A stretch of DNA of 22,743 bases from a virus: IMG/VR virus record IMGVR_UViG_3300037674_000148, positions 1-22,743 of that record; one strand, given 5' to 3'. Both the position numbers and the translations under genes were made by a program. This document shows positions 6,891 to 15,125 of this stretch, in pieces (positions within the stretch are counted from its first letter, which is position 1; each line of letters begins with the position of its first letter). The notes beneath the pieces were generated by a model that ran no database searches, was not told where the DNA came from, and worked only from the letters and a program-made list of their open reading frames with translations.

Positions 6891-7445
6891 GCTCGCCCTA
6901 CGTTGTGCAATTTTGAGTTGTTTTAACGCCTTTTTACGTGCCATTGTTAGTTTCATTTTACTTGCGTGTTCTGTAAAATTACGTCCTAACATATGATCGT
7001 ATTCGTGTTGCCATATCCGACTCATCATACCATCTAAATGACCTTCTTTTAGGTCACCATTCTCATCTTCATATTTAACCACAACTTTTCTAGGTCTTAA
7101 TATTGATAAGAATAAAAATGGATAAGTTAAACAACCTTCTTTCATTAATATTGTTTCTTTACTAGCAGATACTATCATTGGATTAAAACAAGACATTTTT
7201 AGTCCATTGTTTATATTCAAGTTATCTCCTATTACAAACATATTAAAAGGTAAACCTACTTGATTAGCAGATAAACCTATACCACCATATCGGTGCATTG
7301 CTTTGAACATATCTTCCGTAAGTTCTTTTCTATCTTTATAGCCTTCATCTTTTAACATATCATTATTAAAAGGTGCTATTGCTGATAACACTCTAGGGTC
7401 TGTAGGTGGTATTAATACTAGTTCTTCCTTTTCTGTCATTTCCAT
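6873..7445 (-). CDS. def: Peptide deformylase
   Basis: A 190-residue metal-dependent enzyme that removes the formyl group from new N-terminal methionines. All three family motifs are present: GIGLSANQ (55-62), EGCLTYP with metal-ligand Cys105 (103-109), and QHEYDHMLG with ligands His147 and His151 and catalytic Glu148 (146-154). The LT in place of the common LS in motif 2 is within family variation. Length is normal for a bacterial enzyme and longer than minimal cyanophage forms. It overlaps the preceding oxygenase gene by ten bases (7436-7445). Phage copies may speed processing of proteins during infection; that role is inferred. Confidence 0.93.
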   Translation of the reverse strand: MEMTEKEELVLIPPTDPRVLSAIAPFNNDMLKDEGYKDRKELTEDMFKAMHRYGGIGLSANQVGLPFNMFVIGDNLNINNGLKMSCFNPMIVSASKETILMKEGCLTYPFLFLSILRPRKVVVKYEDENGDLKEGHLDGMMSRIWQHEYDHMLGRNFTEHASKMKLTMARKKALKQLKIAQRRASLTKKT

Positions 7446-8065
7446 ATCCTTCCTAATTCTAATTTATCTAAACCTAATTCTGTTCCAAAAGTTCCTTTAA
7501 CAAAGGTGTTAAAAGATATACTAATCCTGGTAACATCTGAATCATTGTTATCTACACTATGTTCCAAGCTTGATGGAAATAAAAATAGTTTATGTGGTTC
7601 CATATCAATCCAATAAGATGTAGAATTTTCTATCTTATATTCTTCAAAATTTAACTTTATAGGGAACACATTTTTATCATTGCTATGAAAATTTATAGGT
7701 GATTTATTACCTTGTACATAATATACACCACTAATAATACTATTAGGATGTGAATGTCTATGGTGTTTTTCACCTTTATTATTATAATTAACCCAAGATT
7801 GAGTTATATAAAATTCTGTAGATGATTCAACTTGTAAATGGTTATAAGCATAGTTTTCTATTTGTCCTTGTATAAAATCTCTAAATTTGGACACTTTTAC
7901 ATCTTCTAATATATAACTAGAGTGTGATTTAAAATTCTTACCACCGCCAAAATTAGGAGCCTTCTTTAAACCATTTATATACAATCTTTCTTGAGCATCC
8001 ATTCTATAGGCCTTCTCACATACCATAACTGGCTTTGGAAAAATATTATATATTCTATCAGGCAT
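7436..8065 (-). CDS. Putative 2OG-Fe(II) oxygenase (TIGR02466-like)
   Basis: A 209-residue protein with the signature of a phage 2-oxoglutarate/Fe(II) oxygenase family. It has SWVNYNNKGEKHHRHSHPNS (90-109) with clustered histidines, then ISGVYYVQG, then a distal His169 in FPSSLEHSV and Arg180 for 2-oxoglutarate. The double-stranded beta-helix fold is expected. The substrate is unknown; related phage enzymes have been proposed to modify proteins or nucleic acids. It overlaps gp46 by eight bases and deformylase by ten, so it belongs to the same transcript. The proximal metal motif could use His104 or His106. Confidence in the family is good, in the role low. Confidence 0.75.
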   Translation of the reverse strand: MPDRIYNIFPKPVMVCEKAYRMDAQERLYINGLKKAPNFGGGKNFKSHSSYILEDVKVSKFRDFIQGQIENYAYNHLQVESSTEFYITQSWVNYNNKGEKHHRHSHPNSIISGVYYVQGNKSPINFHSNDKNVFPIKLNFEEYKIENSTSYWIDMEPHKLFLFPSSLEHSVDNNDSDVTRISISFNTFVKGTFGTELGLDKLELGRIWK

Positions 8066-9776
8066 TTGCTAACCTTGTAAAGTTGTGTTCTTTTTCAAAC
8101 TTAATAACATCATTAAATTTGTCAAACATTATATCTCCTTTATGTGATATTATAAAAACATTTTCTTTTTGGAACGTTTTTAATATCTTTAAAAAATCAT
8201 CTGTACCTTGACCATCTAAACTTGAATCAAATATCTCATCAAGTACCAGTATATTGGTGTTGGTACTATTTTTCATACGAGCAATATCTCTCCAAGTAAA
8301 TAACAATGCAAGGTCTATTCTCATCTTTTCACCTTCACTAAAATTATTATAATTAAATTCGTCTCTAAATCTACTCTTCACCGTCTCATTAAACTCTTCG
8401 TCCAAATTAAATGATACAAAGAAATCCATTGCTTGTAAGTATTTATTAACCAGTTGATTCATTATAGGTAGATACTTCTTAATGATTTTTGCTTTAGCCC
8501 CTTTATCATTTAATACTTCTCTTAATACATCTACATAACCTTTTTCTTCTTGTACCTCTTCTAAATCTAATTTTGCCTTATCTAAATTAATCTTCATCTT
8601 TCTTAATTCATCTTGTATCTTTTCTATATCTGTCTCGCCACCATTGGTAAAGATATTAAGTTCTTGGTGTATGTTATCTGTTTGTTGTCTAATACCATCT
8701 AGTGATGTTTGTATCTTAGCCACATCTAAATTTAATTCCGTTATCTTATCTGATATAGCATTAAACTCATTTACTTTAGTTTCTGTTTTAACTATTTCAT
8801 TTAATAAATCTTTTAAACCTTTTTCTAACGTATCAACCTTCTCTTGTTCCTCTAACATCTTTTGTTTTTTAAATTCTGGTGTAAGTGATTGTGTACAAGT
8901 AGGACAATTATCATTATCTTCAAAAAATTCTAAACTATTTTTGTGATTAAGTAAATTGGTTTCTATCTTCGCTTCTAATTTTGCTAACTGATTAACCTTT
9001 TCATCTGTCTTTGGTCTATCAATTAATCTAGTTTTGGTTGCCTCTATCTGATTATTCAATTCATCCATCTTTTTAACATAATTTAATCTATCCTGTTCAT
9101 TTTTTTGTATCAATTTTTGTTTATGTGTTTGGACGTCTATATCCTTGGTCTGGAGAGACTTCAAGTACTTTGCTTCAGTTTCATATCTAGTTGCTATTAG
9201 GTCCGCTTGGTGGCGTGTCTCCACGACCTTTTTTTGGAGATCACTCTGTTGGGAACGTAAAAGTAAATCCATTAGGCCAAAAACTCTTATATCTAAAATT
9301 TCTTCCACTACTTCTCTTCTATAACGTGGTTTCATTTTCATAAATGGTTCATATGAAGAAGACCCTAAAATTACCACCTGAATAAATGACCTGTAATTCA
9401 GTTTCATAATATTTTTCTCTAGGTATTTTTGATAATCTACCACATTAGCGTGTTGATCTATTCTTTCACCATCACAATAAATTTCAAATATGTTTGGTTT
9501 AATTCCTCTTATAATCTTATATGATTTGGTACCTACTTCAAAATCTAATTCAACAATAGTATCTCCATTATTAATGGTGTTGACCATTTGTTCTTTCTTA
9601 ATAATTCTAAAAGGTTTATTAAACAAAGCAAAACATAAAGCGTCCAATAAGGTAGACTTACCACTACCATTTATACCTACTACCAATGTTGTATTGGCTT
9701 TGTTTAAATCAATCTCAACTGGCATATTACCAGAAGATAAAAAGTTTTTGTATTTAATTTTTTTAAATAATATCAT
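8058..9776 (-). CDS. 46: Recombination endonuclease subunit gp46 (SbcC/Rad50-like)
   Basis: A 572-residue SMC-type ATPase, close in length to T4 gp46. Walker A GINGSGKST (34-42), a long coiled coil (about 170-430) with a CPTC zinc hook at 291-294, an ABC signature NFSEGEK (478-484) and Walker B ILVLDEIFD (509-517) are all visible. With gp47 it resects double-strand ends to start recombination-dependent replication and helps degrade host DNA. The gene lies downstream of 47, separated by an oxygenase gene. Its ATG base overlaps the stop of that oxygenase. Confidence 0.95.
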   Translation of the reverse strand: MILFKKIKYKNFLSSGNMPVEIDLNKANTTLVVGINGSGKSTLLDALCFALFNKPFRIIKKEQMVNTINNGDTIVELDFEVGTKSYKIIRGIKPNIFEIYCDGERIDQHANVVDYQKYLEKNIMKLNYRSFIQVVILGSSSYEPFMKMKPRYRREVVEEILDIRVFGLMDLLLRSQQSDLQKKVVETRHQADLIATRYETEAKYLKSLQTKDIDVQTHKQKLIQKNEQDRLNYVKKMDELNNQIEATKTRLIDRPKTDEKVNQLAKLEAKIETNLLNHKNSLEFFEDNDNCPTCTQSLTPEFKKQKMLEEQEKVDTLEKGLKDLLNEIVKTETKVNEFNAISDKITELNLDVAKIQTSLDGIRQQTDNIHQELNIFTNGGETDIEKIQDELRKMKINLDKAKLDLEEVQEEKGYVDVLREVLNDKGAKAKIIKKYLPIMNQLVNKYLQAMDFFVSFNLDEEFNETVKSRFRDEFNYNNFSEGEKMRIDLALLFTWRDIARMKNSTNTNILVLDEIFDSSLDGQGTDDFLKILKTFQKENVFIISHKGDIMFDKFNDVIKFEKEHNFTRLANA

Positions 9777-10369
9777 TAAAATTTCATTGTTATATTACCA
9801 GACATACTAATTCTTTGTACATCTTTTGTTTTAAATGGATGTACATAATGATTCATCATAGCTGGAAATATATACATATCGCCGGTTTTAGGAAAAAATG
9901 TTTGTTGATGTGTTGTCCATTTAGGTATAGTTCTTTCTCCATAATTAAAGGTTATTGAACCTGGTCCTGCTGATTTACCTTTAAACTCTTTTCTTTCTTC
10001 TTCTAATTCTTTTGGTACATTTAAAAATAATACAAACGATAATGTATCTCCGTGTGTATGTGGTGGATTATAATCACCTGCTTTCATAAAATTAATCCAT
10101 AATTTTGTTAATTGTGGTGGAGTTGGAAATCCATTAATGTTGTGAAATTTATAATAACCATCTACATAAGCTTCAAATATAGATTTAGTTTTTGTATAAA
10201 ACCAATCTCTATCTTCTGCTGGAAATAACATTTGATGGTCTAAATTGCCTGCTAGTTCTTCGCTGTGTGATATGGTTAACTTTAAACCTTTTTCAGTACA
10301 TTGATTAATTAAGTCTTGGTCTACCTCTGTTTTAAATACATATGGACCCCAATAATAAAACATACTCAT
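9776..10369 (-). CDS. Putative 2OG-Fe(II) oxygenase between 47 and 46
   Basis: A 197-residue protein with WINFMKAGDYNPPHTHGDTL (91-110). This holds a likely HXD iron site (His106, Asp108) or His104, followed by SFVLFLNVP. A distal MMNHYVHPF histidine (174 or 177) and Arg186 before ISMSGN complete the pattern. This is the layout of a 2OG-Fe(II) dioxygenase beta-helix. It sits between the two subunits of the gp46/47 nuclease with four-base and one-base overlaps, so it is made with them. It differs from the second oxygenase at 7436-8065 and is not a simple duplicate. Substrate unknown; a link to DNA or nuclease modification is only suggested by position. Confidence 0.75.
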   Translation of the reverse strand: MSMFYYWGPYVFKTEVDQDLINQCTEKGLKLTISHSEELAGNLDHQMLFPAEDRDWFYTKTKSIFEAYVDGYYKFHNINGFPTPPQLTKLWINFMKAGDYNPPHTHGDTLSFVLFLNVPKELEEERKEFKGKSAGPGSITFNYGERTIPKWTTHQQTFFPKTGDMYIFPAMMNHYVHPFKTKDVQRISMSGNITMKF

Positions 10370-11415
10370 ACCTCGGATGCCTCAACATATAAATCTTTAG
10401 CAAAGTCTTTTAATTTTTTCTTATCTAAATCTGTATCTACTTGGTCAATATAATTACCTAAAAATGTCATAGTATCCTCACCTTGTTCCAATATATCTTC
10501 TCTTACCGTAGCTTGTATATCGGTTGGGTCTTCAGCAATAACTAATTCGTGTACGGTTATTTGATTATATAATCTATCAATAAATTTTTCATACATTTCA
10601 TTATTTGTTTTTTGAGATACAAATAACTTAACAAAACAATCTTGATAATCCTCTATCTTAACCTCATCATAATTTGTTTGTGTATCATCATATATTATCT
10701 TCTTATGTATTTGAAAAGGATTAGGTACTCTTTTTAAATCTCTTGTTTCTGTATCAAATATATGAAATCCTTTAGGACAATTATAATCTGACCACGTCAT
10801 TTCATATTGACAACCACAATAATATATATGGCCATCACTTGATTTTTTATGAAAGTGTCCTGATATTACTTTTTCAAATCTACCAAATAAATTTTTATCA
10901 TAACCATATTCATTATAAAATCCCTTATGCATTTCAAAACCTTTTATTTCTAAATGTCCCATACAAATTTGAGACGTTGAATTGTCTATTGCATATAAGG
11001 ATTCTTCCTCATTTGCCTCACATATCCAAGGTAGAAATAAAATATCTAAACCATCAAATTCTACCTCTGTTGCCGTCTTATAAATTTTTGCGTCTCTGGA
11101 AAGGCTTAAATTTTCCATAGCATTAACTTCATTTGTATTCTTAAAGTAAGTATCGTGGTTACCTATTATGATATGTGTATCAATATTAAGTTCATCTAAC
11201 TTATCCCAAAATACTTTTTTAAAGTGGCTGGCTGTATTGTAGTTTATAAACTTTCGTCTATCAACAACATCACCTAGGTGTACTAAAGTTTTAATATCAT
11301 TTTCAATAAGATATGGAAAAAATATATCTTTATAAAAACGAGTTTGAAACTTTAAAAACGCAGGTGAATCATTGCGACAACCGAAATGTGTATCATTCAG
11401 TAGGGCTATCTTCAT
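10366..11415 (-). CDS. 47: Recombination endonuclease subunit gp47 (SbcD/Mre11-like)
   Basis: A 349-residue metallophosphoesterase nuclease, close to the length of T4 gp47. The phosphoesterase motifs are in order: NDTHFG (7-12), GDVVDRR (48-54), GNHDTY (85-90), a GHLEIKG box and GHFHKK (about 186). It forms the nuclease half of the gp46/gp47 complex, which processes DNA ends for recombination. It overlaps the end of gp55 by 23 bases and the following oxygenase by four, consistent with a single transcript. Confidence 0.95.
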   Translation of the reverse strand: MKIALLNDTHFGCRNDSPAFLKFQTRFYKDIFFPYLIENDIKTLVHLGDVVDRRKFINYNTASHFKKVFWDKLDELNIDTHIIIGNHDTYFKNTNEVNAMENLSLSRDAKIYKTATEVEFDGLDILFLPWICEANEEESLYAIDNSTSQICMGHLEIKGFEMHKGFYNEYGYDKNLFGRFEKVISGHFHKKSSDGHIYYCGCQYEMTWSDYNCPKGFHIFDTETRDLKRVPNPFQIHKKIIYDDTQTNYDEVKIEDYQDCFVKLFVSQKTNNEMYEKFIDRLYNQITVHELVIAEDPTDIQATVREDILEQGEDTMTFLGNYIDQVDTDLDKKKLKDFAKDLYVEASEV

Positions 11416-11968
11416 AATTAATAAAGTAATCTAATTTACCTTTTCTTTTCCTTCTAGTTGGTTTCTTTTTCTTTCTAGGTTTTGCTAAGTCTTCTTCGGT
11501 TAAAGTTGAGTTCTTTCTTAAAAACTCGGTAAATTGATTTTTAAATTCTCTGTCTTCTCCTGGCTGTAAAGAAATATCATCATAATTGGCCTCTAATATC
11601 ATCTTCTGTTTTACTTTGATTTGTTTCTTTTCCTTTTGTATTCTTCTCACAAAAGCATAGTATATTATTTGTGTAAAATATGCGAAAGGATTATTTGATT
11701 TTGCCGGGTTAAAATTGTCCAAATATTGTAGGCAATTCTCAACACCATCGCTTATCATATCGTCTCTAAATGTATAATTTATAAAGTTCGGTCTGTATGA
11801 TAGGTGATTTGCAATCTTTAAAAAACACTCTCCAATATAATCGGTTACAAGTGGTTTCTGCTGTTTAGAGCGTTCAGCCCTCTTGCAGTCCTTCCTATAC
11901 TCGGTCATAGCCAGTAGAAATCTTTTATTATCTACGTAATGTTCAGGTTTTTTCTTTGTTCGTATCAT
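11393..11968 (-). CDS. 55: Late transcription sigma factor gp55
   Basis: A 191-residue minimal sigma factor that directs host RNA polymerase to TATAAATA late promoters together with the sliding clamp. The region 2-like segment is clear: FRDDMISDGVENCLQYLDNFNPAKSNNPFAYFTQIIYYAFVRR-type residues at about 65-115. A lysine-rich linker (RKKKKPTRRKRKGK) then leads to a C-terminal LDYFINYED. Hydrophobic-acidic C-termini in T4 gp55 bind the gp45 clamp, so this tail is a good clamp-binding candidate. Such late promoters are visible before genes 21 and 22 in this window. The ATG has no good ribosome site; a promoter at 11975-12003 could give a near-leaderless message. Confidence 0.9.
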   Translation of the reverse strand: MIRTKKKPEHYVDNKRFLLAMTEYRKDCKRAERSKQQKPLVTDYIGECFLKIANHLSYRPNFINYTFRDDMISDGVENCLQYLDNFNPAKSNNPFAYFTQIIYYAFVRRIQKEKKQIKVKQKMILEANYDDISLQPGEDREFKNQFTEFLRKNSTLTEEDLAKPRKKKKPTRRKRKGKLDYFINYEDSPTE

Positions 11969-11974
11969 TAATAT

Positions 11975-12003
11975 AATATAACATTATTTTAGGAAAATGG
12001 CAA
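11975..12003 (-). promoter_or_regulatory. Putative promoter for gp55
   Basis: TTGCCA (11998-12003) and TATATT (11975-11980) are 17 bases apart on the minus strand, six bases before the gp55 ATG. If used, the message would be nearly leaderless. It stands back to back with a plus-strand promoter whose -35 box starts ten bases away. The AT-rich context lowers confidence. Confidence 0.35.
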
Positions 12004-12013
12004 TGTTCCACGC

Positions 12014-12041
12014 TTGACAATTTCTCTTCCTTGTATATAAT
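12014..12041 (+). promoter_or_regulatory. Consensus sigma70 promoter on the plus strand
   Basis: Perfect TTGACA (12014-12019) and perfect TATAAT (12036-12041) are separated by 16 bases. This is the closest match to consensus in the window and points against all annotated genes. Two overlapping palindromes, GGTGTACACC (12046-12055) and CACCGGTG (12052-12059), lie over the expected transcription start and look operator-like. Confidence 0.65.
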
Positions 12042-12047
12042 CGGTGG

Positions 12048-12092
12048 TGTACACCGGTGAGGAGATCCTCCTAGTGGAGAGTCCTCTTTTTT
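12048..12092 (+). ncRNA. Predicted short plus-strand RNA, about 45 bases
   Basis: The expected start is about seven bases past the TATAAT box. The RNA would carry a compact hairpin and stop at a T-run, giving roughly 45 bases. It is complementary to the last few bases of the 159-residue gene including its stop codon (12071-12073), and to the intergenic leader of gp55. If the terminator is read through, the transcript becomes antisense to the Sm-like gene and uvsW. No ORF is possible. Existence is inferred from the promoter and terminator only. Confidence 0.5.
12059..12092 (+). terminator. Intrinsic terminator on the plus strand
   Basis: GAGGA (12059-12063) pairs with TCCTC (12082-12086) around an inner CTCC-tagt-GGAG hairpin (12068-12079), directly followed by six T (12087-12092). 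There is no T-run on the other strand, so it works only for plus-strand transcription. Confidence 0.6.
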
Positions 12093-12550
12093 AGGAAGGG
12101 AAAAAGGTCGTCTCGTTCCTCTTCATTAAATATCTCTTGTAGTTTCTCATTTTCTTGTTCATCTAATTCAACCTGATTATAACGTTTCTTATTCTTTTTG
12201 GGGGACGTGATTTTATCGTAGTTATTAGCAAGGCCGGCATACGAATTGGCCATATCACCATTGGCAGTTGTTATAGTCAGTATCTTATCTTTTGGTATGG
12301 TTACTATCTTATCGTTAGTATAACCAGCCCATTTAATTAAAGCAATATAATCTCGGAAACCAGTTGGTGTTATTTGTGGTACGTATTTGATTTGTAATGG
12401 TCTATCCAACCTTAATAAAGGCGAATCGGAAGGTAATTGTTGTTTGCCAGATAATAAATGGCATACTATTTCCTCGCCATTGATTAACTTAACAATCTTT
12501 ATGTTGTTACCATTAAAGGGTTTAGTTTTTTGAAATGATGTTTGTTCCAT
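12071..12550 (-). CDS. Hypothetical protein, possibly Sm-like
   Basis: A 159-residue protein. Residues 17-95 look like a small beta-barrel: IKIVKLINGEEIVCHLLSG begins with the charged turn of Sm/LSm-like folds, followed by LDRPLQIKYVP, YIALIKWAGY and KIVTIPKDKILTI strands. The C-terminal third is charged and helical and ends in an acidic-hydrophobic DDLFPFLKK. That tail resembles clamp-binding ends such as those of gp55 and gp33, but this is weak. The gene overlaps uvsW by 29 bases and precedes gp55, a conserved neighbourhood in marine T4-like phages. The stop codon lies inside the plus-strand terminator hairpin. No secure function. Confidence 0.7.
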   Translation of the reverse strand: MEQTSFQKTKPFNGNNIKIVKLINGEEIVCHLLSGKQQLPSDSPLLRLDRPLQIKYVPQITPTGFRDYIALIKWAGYTNDKIVTIPKDKILTITTANGDMANSYAGLANNYDKITSPKKNKKRYNQVELDEQENEKLQEIFNEEERDDLFPFLKKRTLH

Positions 12551-14021
12551 ATAAGTCTATATTGTGAATTTCGTAGTTAAACTCCTCCTCGCTGTATATA
12601 TTTATCCGTTCTTTGAAGTGTTGGAGTGTATAGTTTTCCTTTTCTCCATAGGAAATATCATCAGCTATATCGTACAATGTAGCGTGTGAATTATTATCTT
12701 TTAGTCTTAACCCCCGACCAATACTCTGTAAATTTCTTATACGAGATTTACTAGGGCTACTAAAAATAATATTGTGTAAATTACGGATATTGATACCAGT
12801 ACTGAACGTCCCATAACTAGCGATAATAATCGCATTATCAGACTTCTCTGTGATTTCTCTAACTCGTTCTCTTTCATCAGCGTCTATTCCTCCATATATG
12901 AAAAACACTTTTTTATCTTCAGCCTTCTCTTCAACCATTTTCTTTAATATCATTCCGTGTTTTTCAACATATTGGAACAGACACAACGAATTGCCTTGTA
13001 GTGATAAGCAAAGATTTCGTATGTATTTATTACGTTGTTCATTTTGAACAATAAAATCCATTTCTTCCTGATAACTTTTATCTTTTAAAAAATGACGAGA
13101 ATTTTTATCGTGTTGTAATATCAAACAAAATATCTTTAAGTCTGCCAAATGTTTCTTCTCTTGAAGTTCAGTAGTACTTACTACCTTATTCACAGCACCA
13201 AATAGTCCTTCTAATACCAGTTTATGTGTCTTACTATCATCTAAAGTACCTGTCATACCAATTCTATATTTGCAATCATCAAGTTTGGTTAGTATTTTAG
13301 TTAATGAAACTGCCTTAAATAAGTGTGCTTCATCACCAATTATACAACCGAATTTTTTAAACCACTTCTTATCCATATTATAAATGGACTGCCAAGTAGA
13401 TATATAAATCTTTTTATCACTTTCTTTACCGTGTCCTTCATATATTCTATGTACATTTTTAACACTATCATAACCATAGTCTTTAAAATCTTTCCATAAT
13501 TGTTCCACCAATGACGTGGTTGGTACTATGATTAATACTTTATTGCTATGGTCATTTCTTATTCTTAATAGATTAAAACGTGTTATCATATAGTTTATTA
13601 AAGACTTACCAGAGGCAGTTGGCGATAATAATAAACAACGATTTTTCTTTATAGCGTGTATAAAAGACTCTTTCTGATAGTCTCTTACCTCCATTGGTAT
13701 TTTTAAAGCTTCAATAAAACCATCTATTGCTTTTAAATCTAAATCAGTATCTTTTATTTTAGTACCATCAACTACCTGTATATCATTTTCTTTACACCAA
13801 TGTAAAATATATGGATATAATCCAGCATAAATCTGACCAGTTGCATATGAAAATAATCTGATTTTTCCATCCCACACCCTATTACGGAATTGTGGCATAA
13901 ATTTAAAACCAGGTACTTCAAAGGTAAAAAATTCACCTAACTCTCTACGTATAGAGGGGTCGGCTTCTACCTTTAAATAAACTTCGTTTTTCTTTTCTAC
14001 TATGATATATCTTGGGGACAT
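12522..14021 (-). CDS. uvsW: UvsW RNA-DNA/DNA helicase
   Basis: A 499-residue superfamily 2 helicase, near-identical in length to T4 UvsW. An N-terminal small domain (1-100) contains FEVPGFKFMPQFRNRVWDG. Then come the RDYQKE entry motif (113-118), Walker A SPTASGKS (133-140), DEAH (230-233), IGMTGTLDD (motif III region) and a late SIGRGLRLKD motif VI. UvsW removes R-loops at origins, which shifts replication to the recombination mode, and it remodels branched DNA. The ATG base overlaps the final base of uvsY, so the two are translationally coupled. Confidence 0.95.
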   Translation of the reverse strand: MSPRYIIVEKKNEVYLKVEADPSIRRELGEFFTFEVPGFKFMPQFRNRVWDGKIRLFSYATGQIYAGLYPYILHWCKENDIQVVDGTKIKDTDLDLKAIDGFIEALKIPMEVRDYQKESFIHAIKKNRCLLLSPTASGKSLINYMITRFNLLRIRNDHSNKVLIIVPTTSLVEQLWKDFKDYGYDSVKNVHRIYEGHGKESDKKIYISTWQSIYNMDKKWFKKFGCIIGDEAHLFKAVSLTKILTKLDDCKYRIGMTGTLDDSKTHKLVLEGLFGAVNKVVSTTELQEKKHLADLKIFCLILQHDKNSRHFLKDKSYQEEMDFIVQNEQRNKYIRNLCLSLQGNSLCLFQYVEKHGMILKKMVEEKAEDKKVFFIYGGIDADERERVREITEKSDNAIIIASYGTFSTGINIRNLHNIIFSSPSKSRIRNLQSIGRGLRLKDNNSHATLYDIADDISYGEKENYTLQHFKERINIYSEEEFNYEIHNIDLYGTNIISKN

Positions 14022-14449
14022 TAGACGGCGCCAGATGTAAATTTACGCCAATCAATTGCGTTCTTAATTGTAAATGTACGATTGGCGATCTGTTTAATCA
14101 GCGAGTCTAGGTAAGTGGTTGTTGTTTGTAAGTAATCCATTTTCTGTTTTGCTTTTATCAAATCATCATCCGAATCCAAATACCTATCAACATCAAACTT
14201 TAATATCTTTAGGTTAAATGGTTTTTCAGCATATACTTTAGGGTCTGCTTTACCAGTATAATACTCCCACTTTTCTCTTTTAAGAGTATAATAATCCGTT
14301 TGTGATTTTGATAATAACAACTTAAAATTATTAAGGTGTTTTAGGTATTTGTTATGTAGTTGTGGAGTTTTAAGTGATTCGATATCCAGTTCTACATCAT
14401 TAATTTTTAAATCTTTATCTGCTTGTAATTGTAATTCTTCTAGGTTCAT
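14021..14449 (-). CDS. uvsY: UvsY recombination mediator
   Basis: A 142-residue, mostly helical protein close in length to T4 UvsY (137). The family pattern is visible in LHNKYLKHLNNFKLLL, followed by YYTLKREKWEYYTGKA and a PFNLKILKFDVDRYLDSD stretch, ending in IKNAIDWRKFTSG. UvsY loads UvsX recombinase on single-stranded DNA coated with gp32. It adjoins uvsW, as in T4. The leader is short and AT-rich with no clear ribosome site. Confidence 0.9.
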   Translation of the reverse strand: MNLEELQLQADKDLKINDVELDIESLKTPQLHNKYLKHLNNFKLLLSKSQTDYYTLKREKWEYYTGKADPKVYAEKPFNLKILKFDVDRYLDSDDDLIKAKQKMDYLQTTTTYLDSLIKQIANRTFTIKNAIDWRKFTSGAV

Positions 14450-14486
14450 TATTATAATATATCATAATTTATTCAAAAAGTAAAGC

Positions 14487-15098
14487 CTAATCAGTCTTTG
14501 GAGCGCCTCTTTCAGCAAATTGGTATATTTTATAATTAAAAGAAGCTGTAGCACTTAAATAATTTATATCAGTTGCTTGTTGGTCATATTGAAGACTAGA
14601 TAATGATATAGGAAATATATCACTAAATCTTACCTCTATATTAGGATTATTTTTACTTGTTAAAACGTTTAAGGTTGCGTCTGAATAGGTACCACCAGAT
14701 GATTCGGCACCATATTTAACTTTACCAGGATCGGTTGCTACTGGAGTTTGACCTGGAAATCTATCTTTACCACTAGCTGTTAAGTCTCTATATTGTTGTC
14801 TATCTTCCGGAAAACCTAAACCTGTTAACCAACTATGCATTTCTCTATAGTTCTCCAAGTTTTCATCTACTAGAAACGTACAAGTTAATTGTTCATAAGT
14901 TAAATTATCACCAGGTAATGGTATATGTTTCAATGGTGTTTGTTGTTCCAATGCACCACCTAAAGAAACACCAGGTATATTAACTGCTGTACAAAAGTAT
15001 TCTACTTTTGGTAGTTTAATAATACTAAACTTAAACTGCGTTGGACTTGCATAGTCTAGTTTAGTTGGTTGTCTTGCTAAAGCGTTTGATTCTGTCAT
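14487..15098 (-). CDS. Tail tube-family protein (gp19-like; gp3 possible)
   Basis: A 203-residue structural protein. The N-terminal PTQFKFSIIKLPKVEYFCTA and VNIPGVSLGG, then LTCTFLVDENLENYREMHSWLTGLGFPED, match phage tail tube proteins, where the FLVDE..NY.E...W segment is conserved. C-terminal beta strands (INYLSATASFNYKIYQF) complete the barrel. T4 gp19 is 163 residues, so this form is longer. In some T4-like cyanophages the gene between 23 and uvsY is called gp3, the tail terminator, which shares ancestry with tube proteins. The present gene could be either. It follows the gp23 terminator and has a near-late promoter at its start. Confidence 0.72.
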   Translation of the reverse strand: MTESNALARQPTKLDYASPTQFKFSIIKLPKVEYFCTAVNIPGVSLGGALEQQTPLKHIPLPGDNLTYEQLTCTFLVDENLENYREMHSWLTGLGFPEDRQQYRDLTASGKDRFPGQTPVATDPGKVKYGAESSGGTYSDATLNVLTSKNNPNIEVRFSDIFPISLSSLQYDQQATDINYLSATASFNYKIYQFAERGAPKTD

Positions 15099-15103
15099 AT
15101 GGA

Positions 15104-15111
15104 TATTTATC
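15104..15111 (-). promoter_or_regulatory. Near-consensus late promoter at the tail gene start
   Basis: GATAAATA on the minus strand differs from T4 late TATAAATA by one base. It sits in the loop and arm of a perfect ATGGAT-AAAT-ATCCAT inverted repeat, only six bases before the ATG at 15098. A transcript would be essentially leaderless, and no ribosome site is visible. Confidence 0.35.
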
Positions 15112-15125
15112 CATTATTTTAGGCC

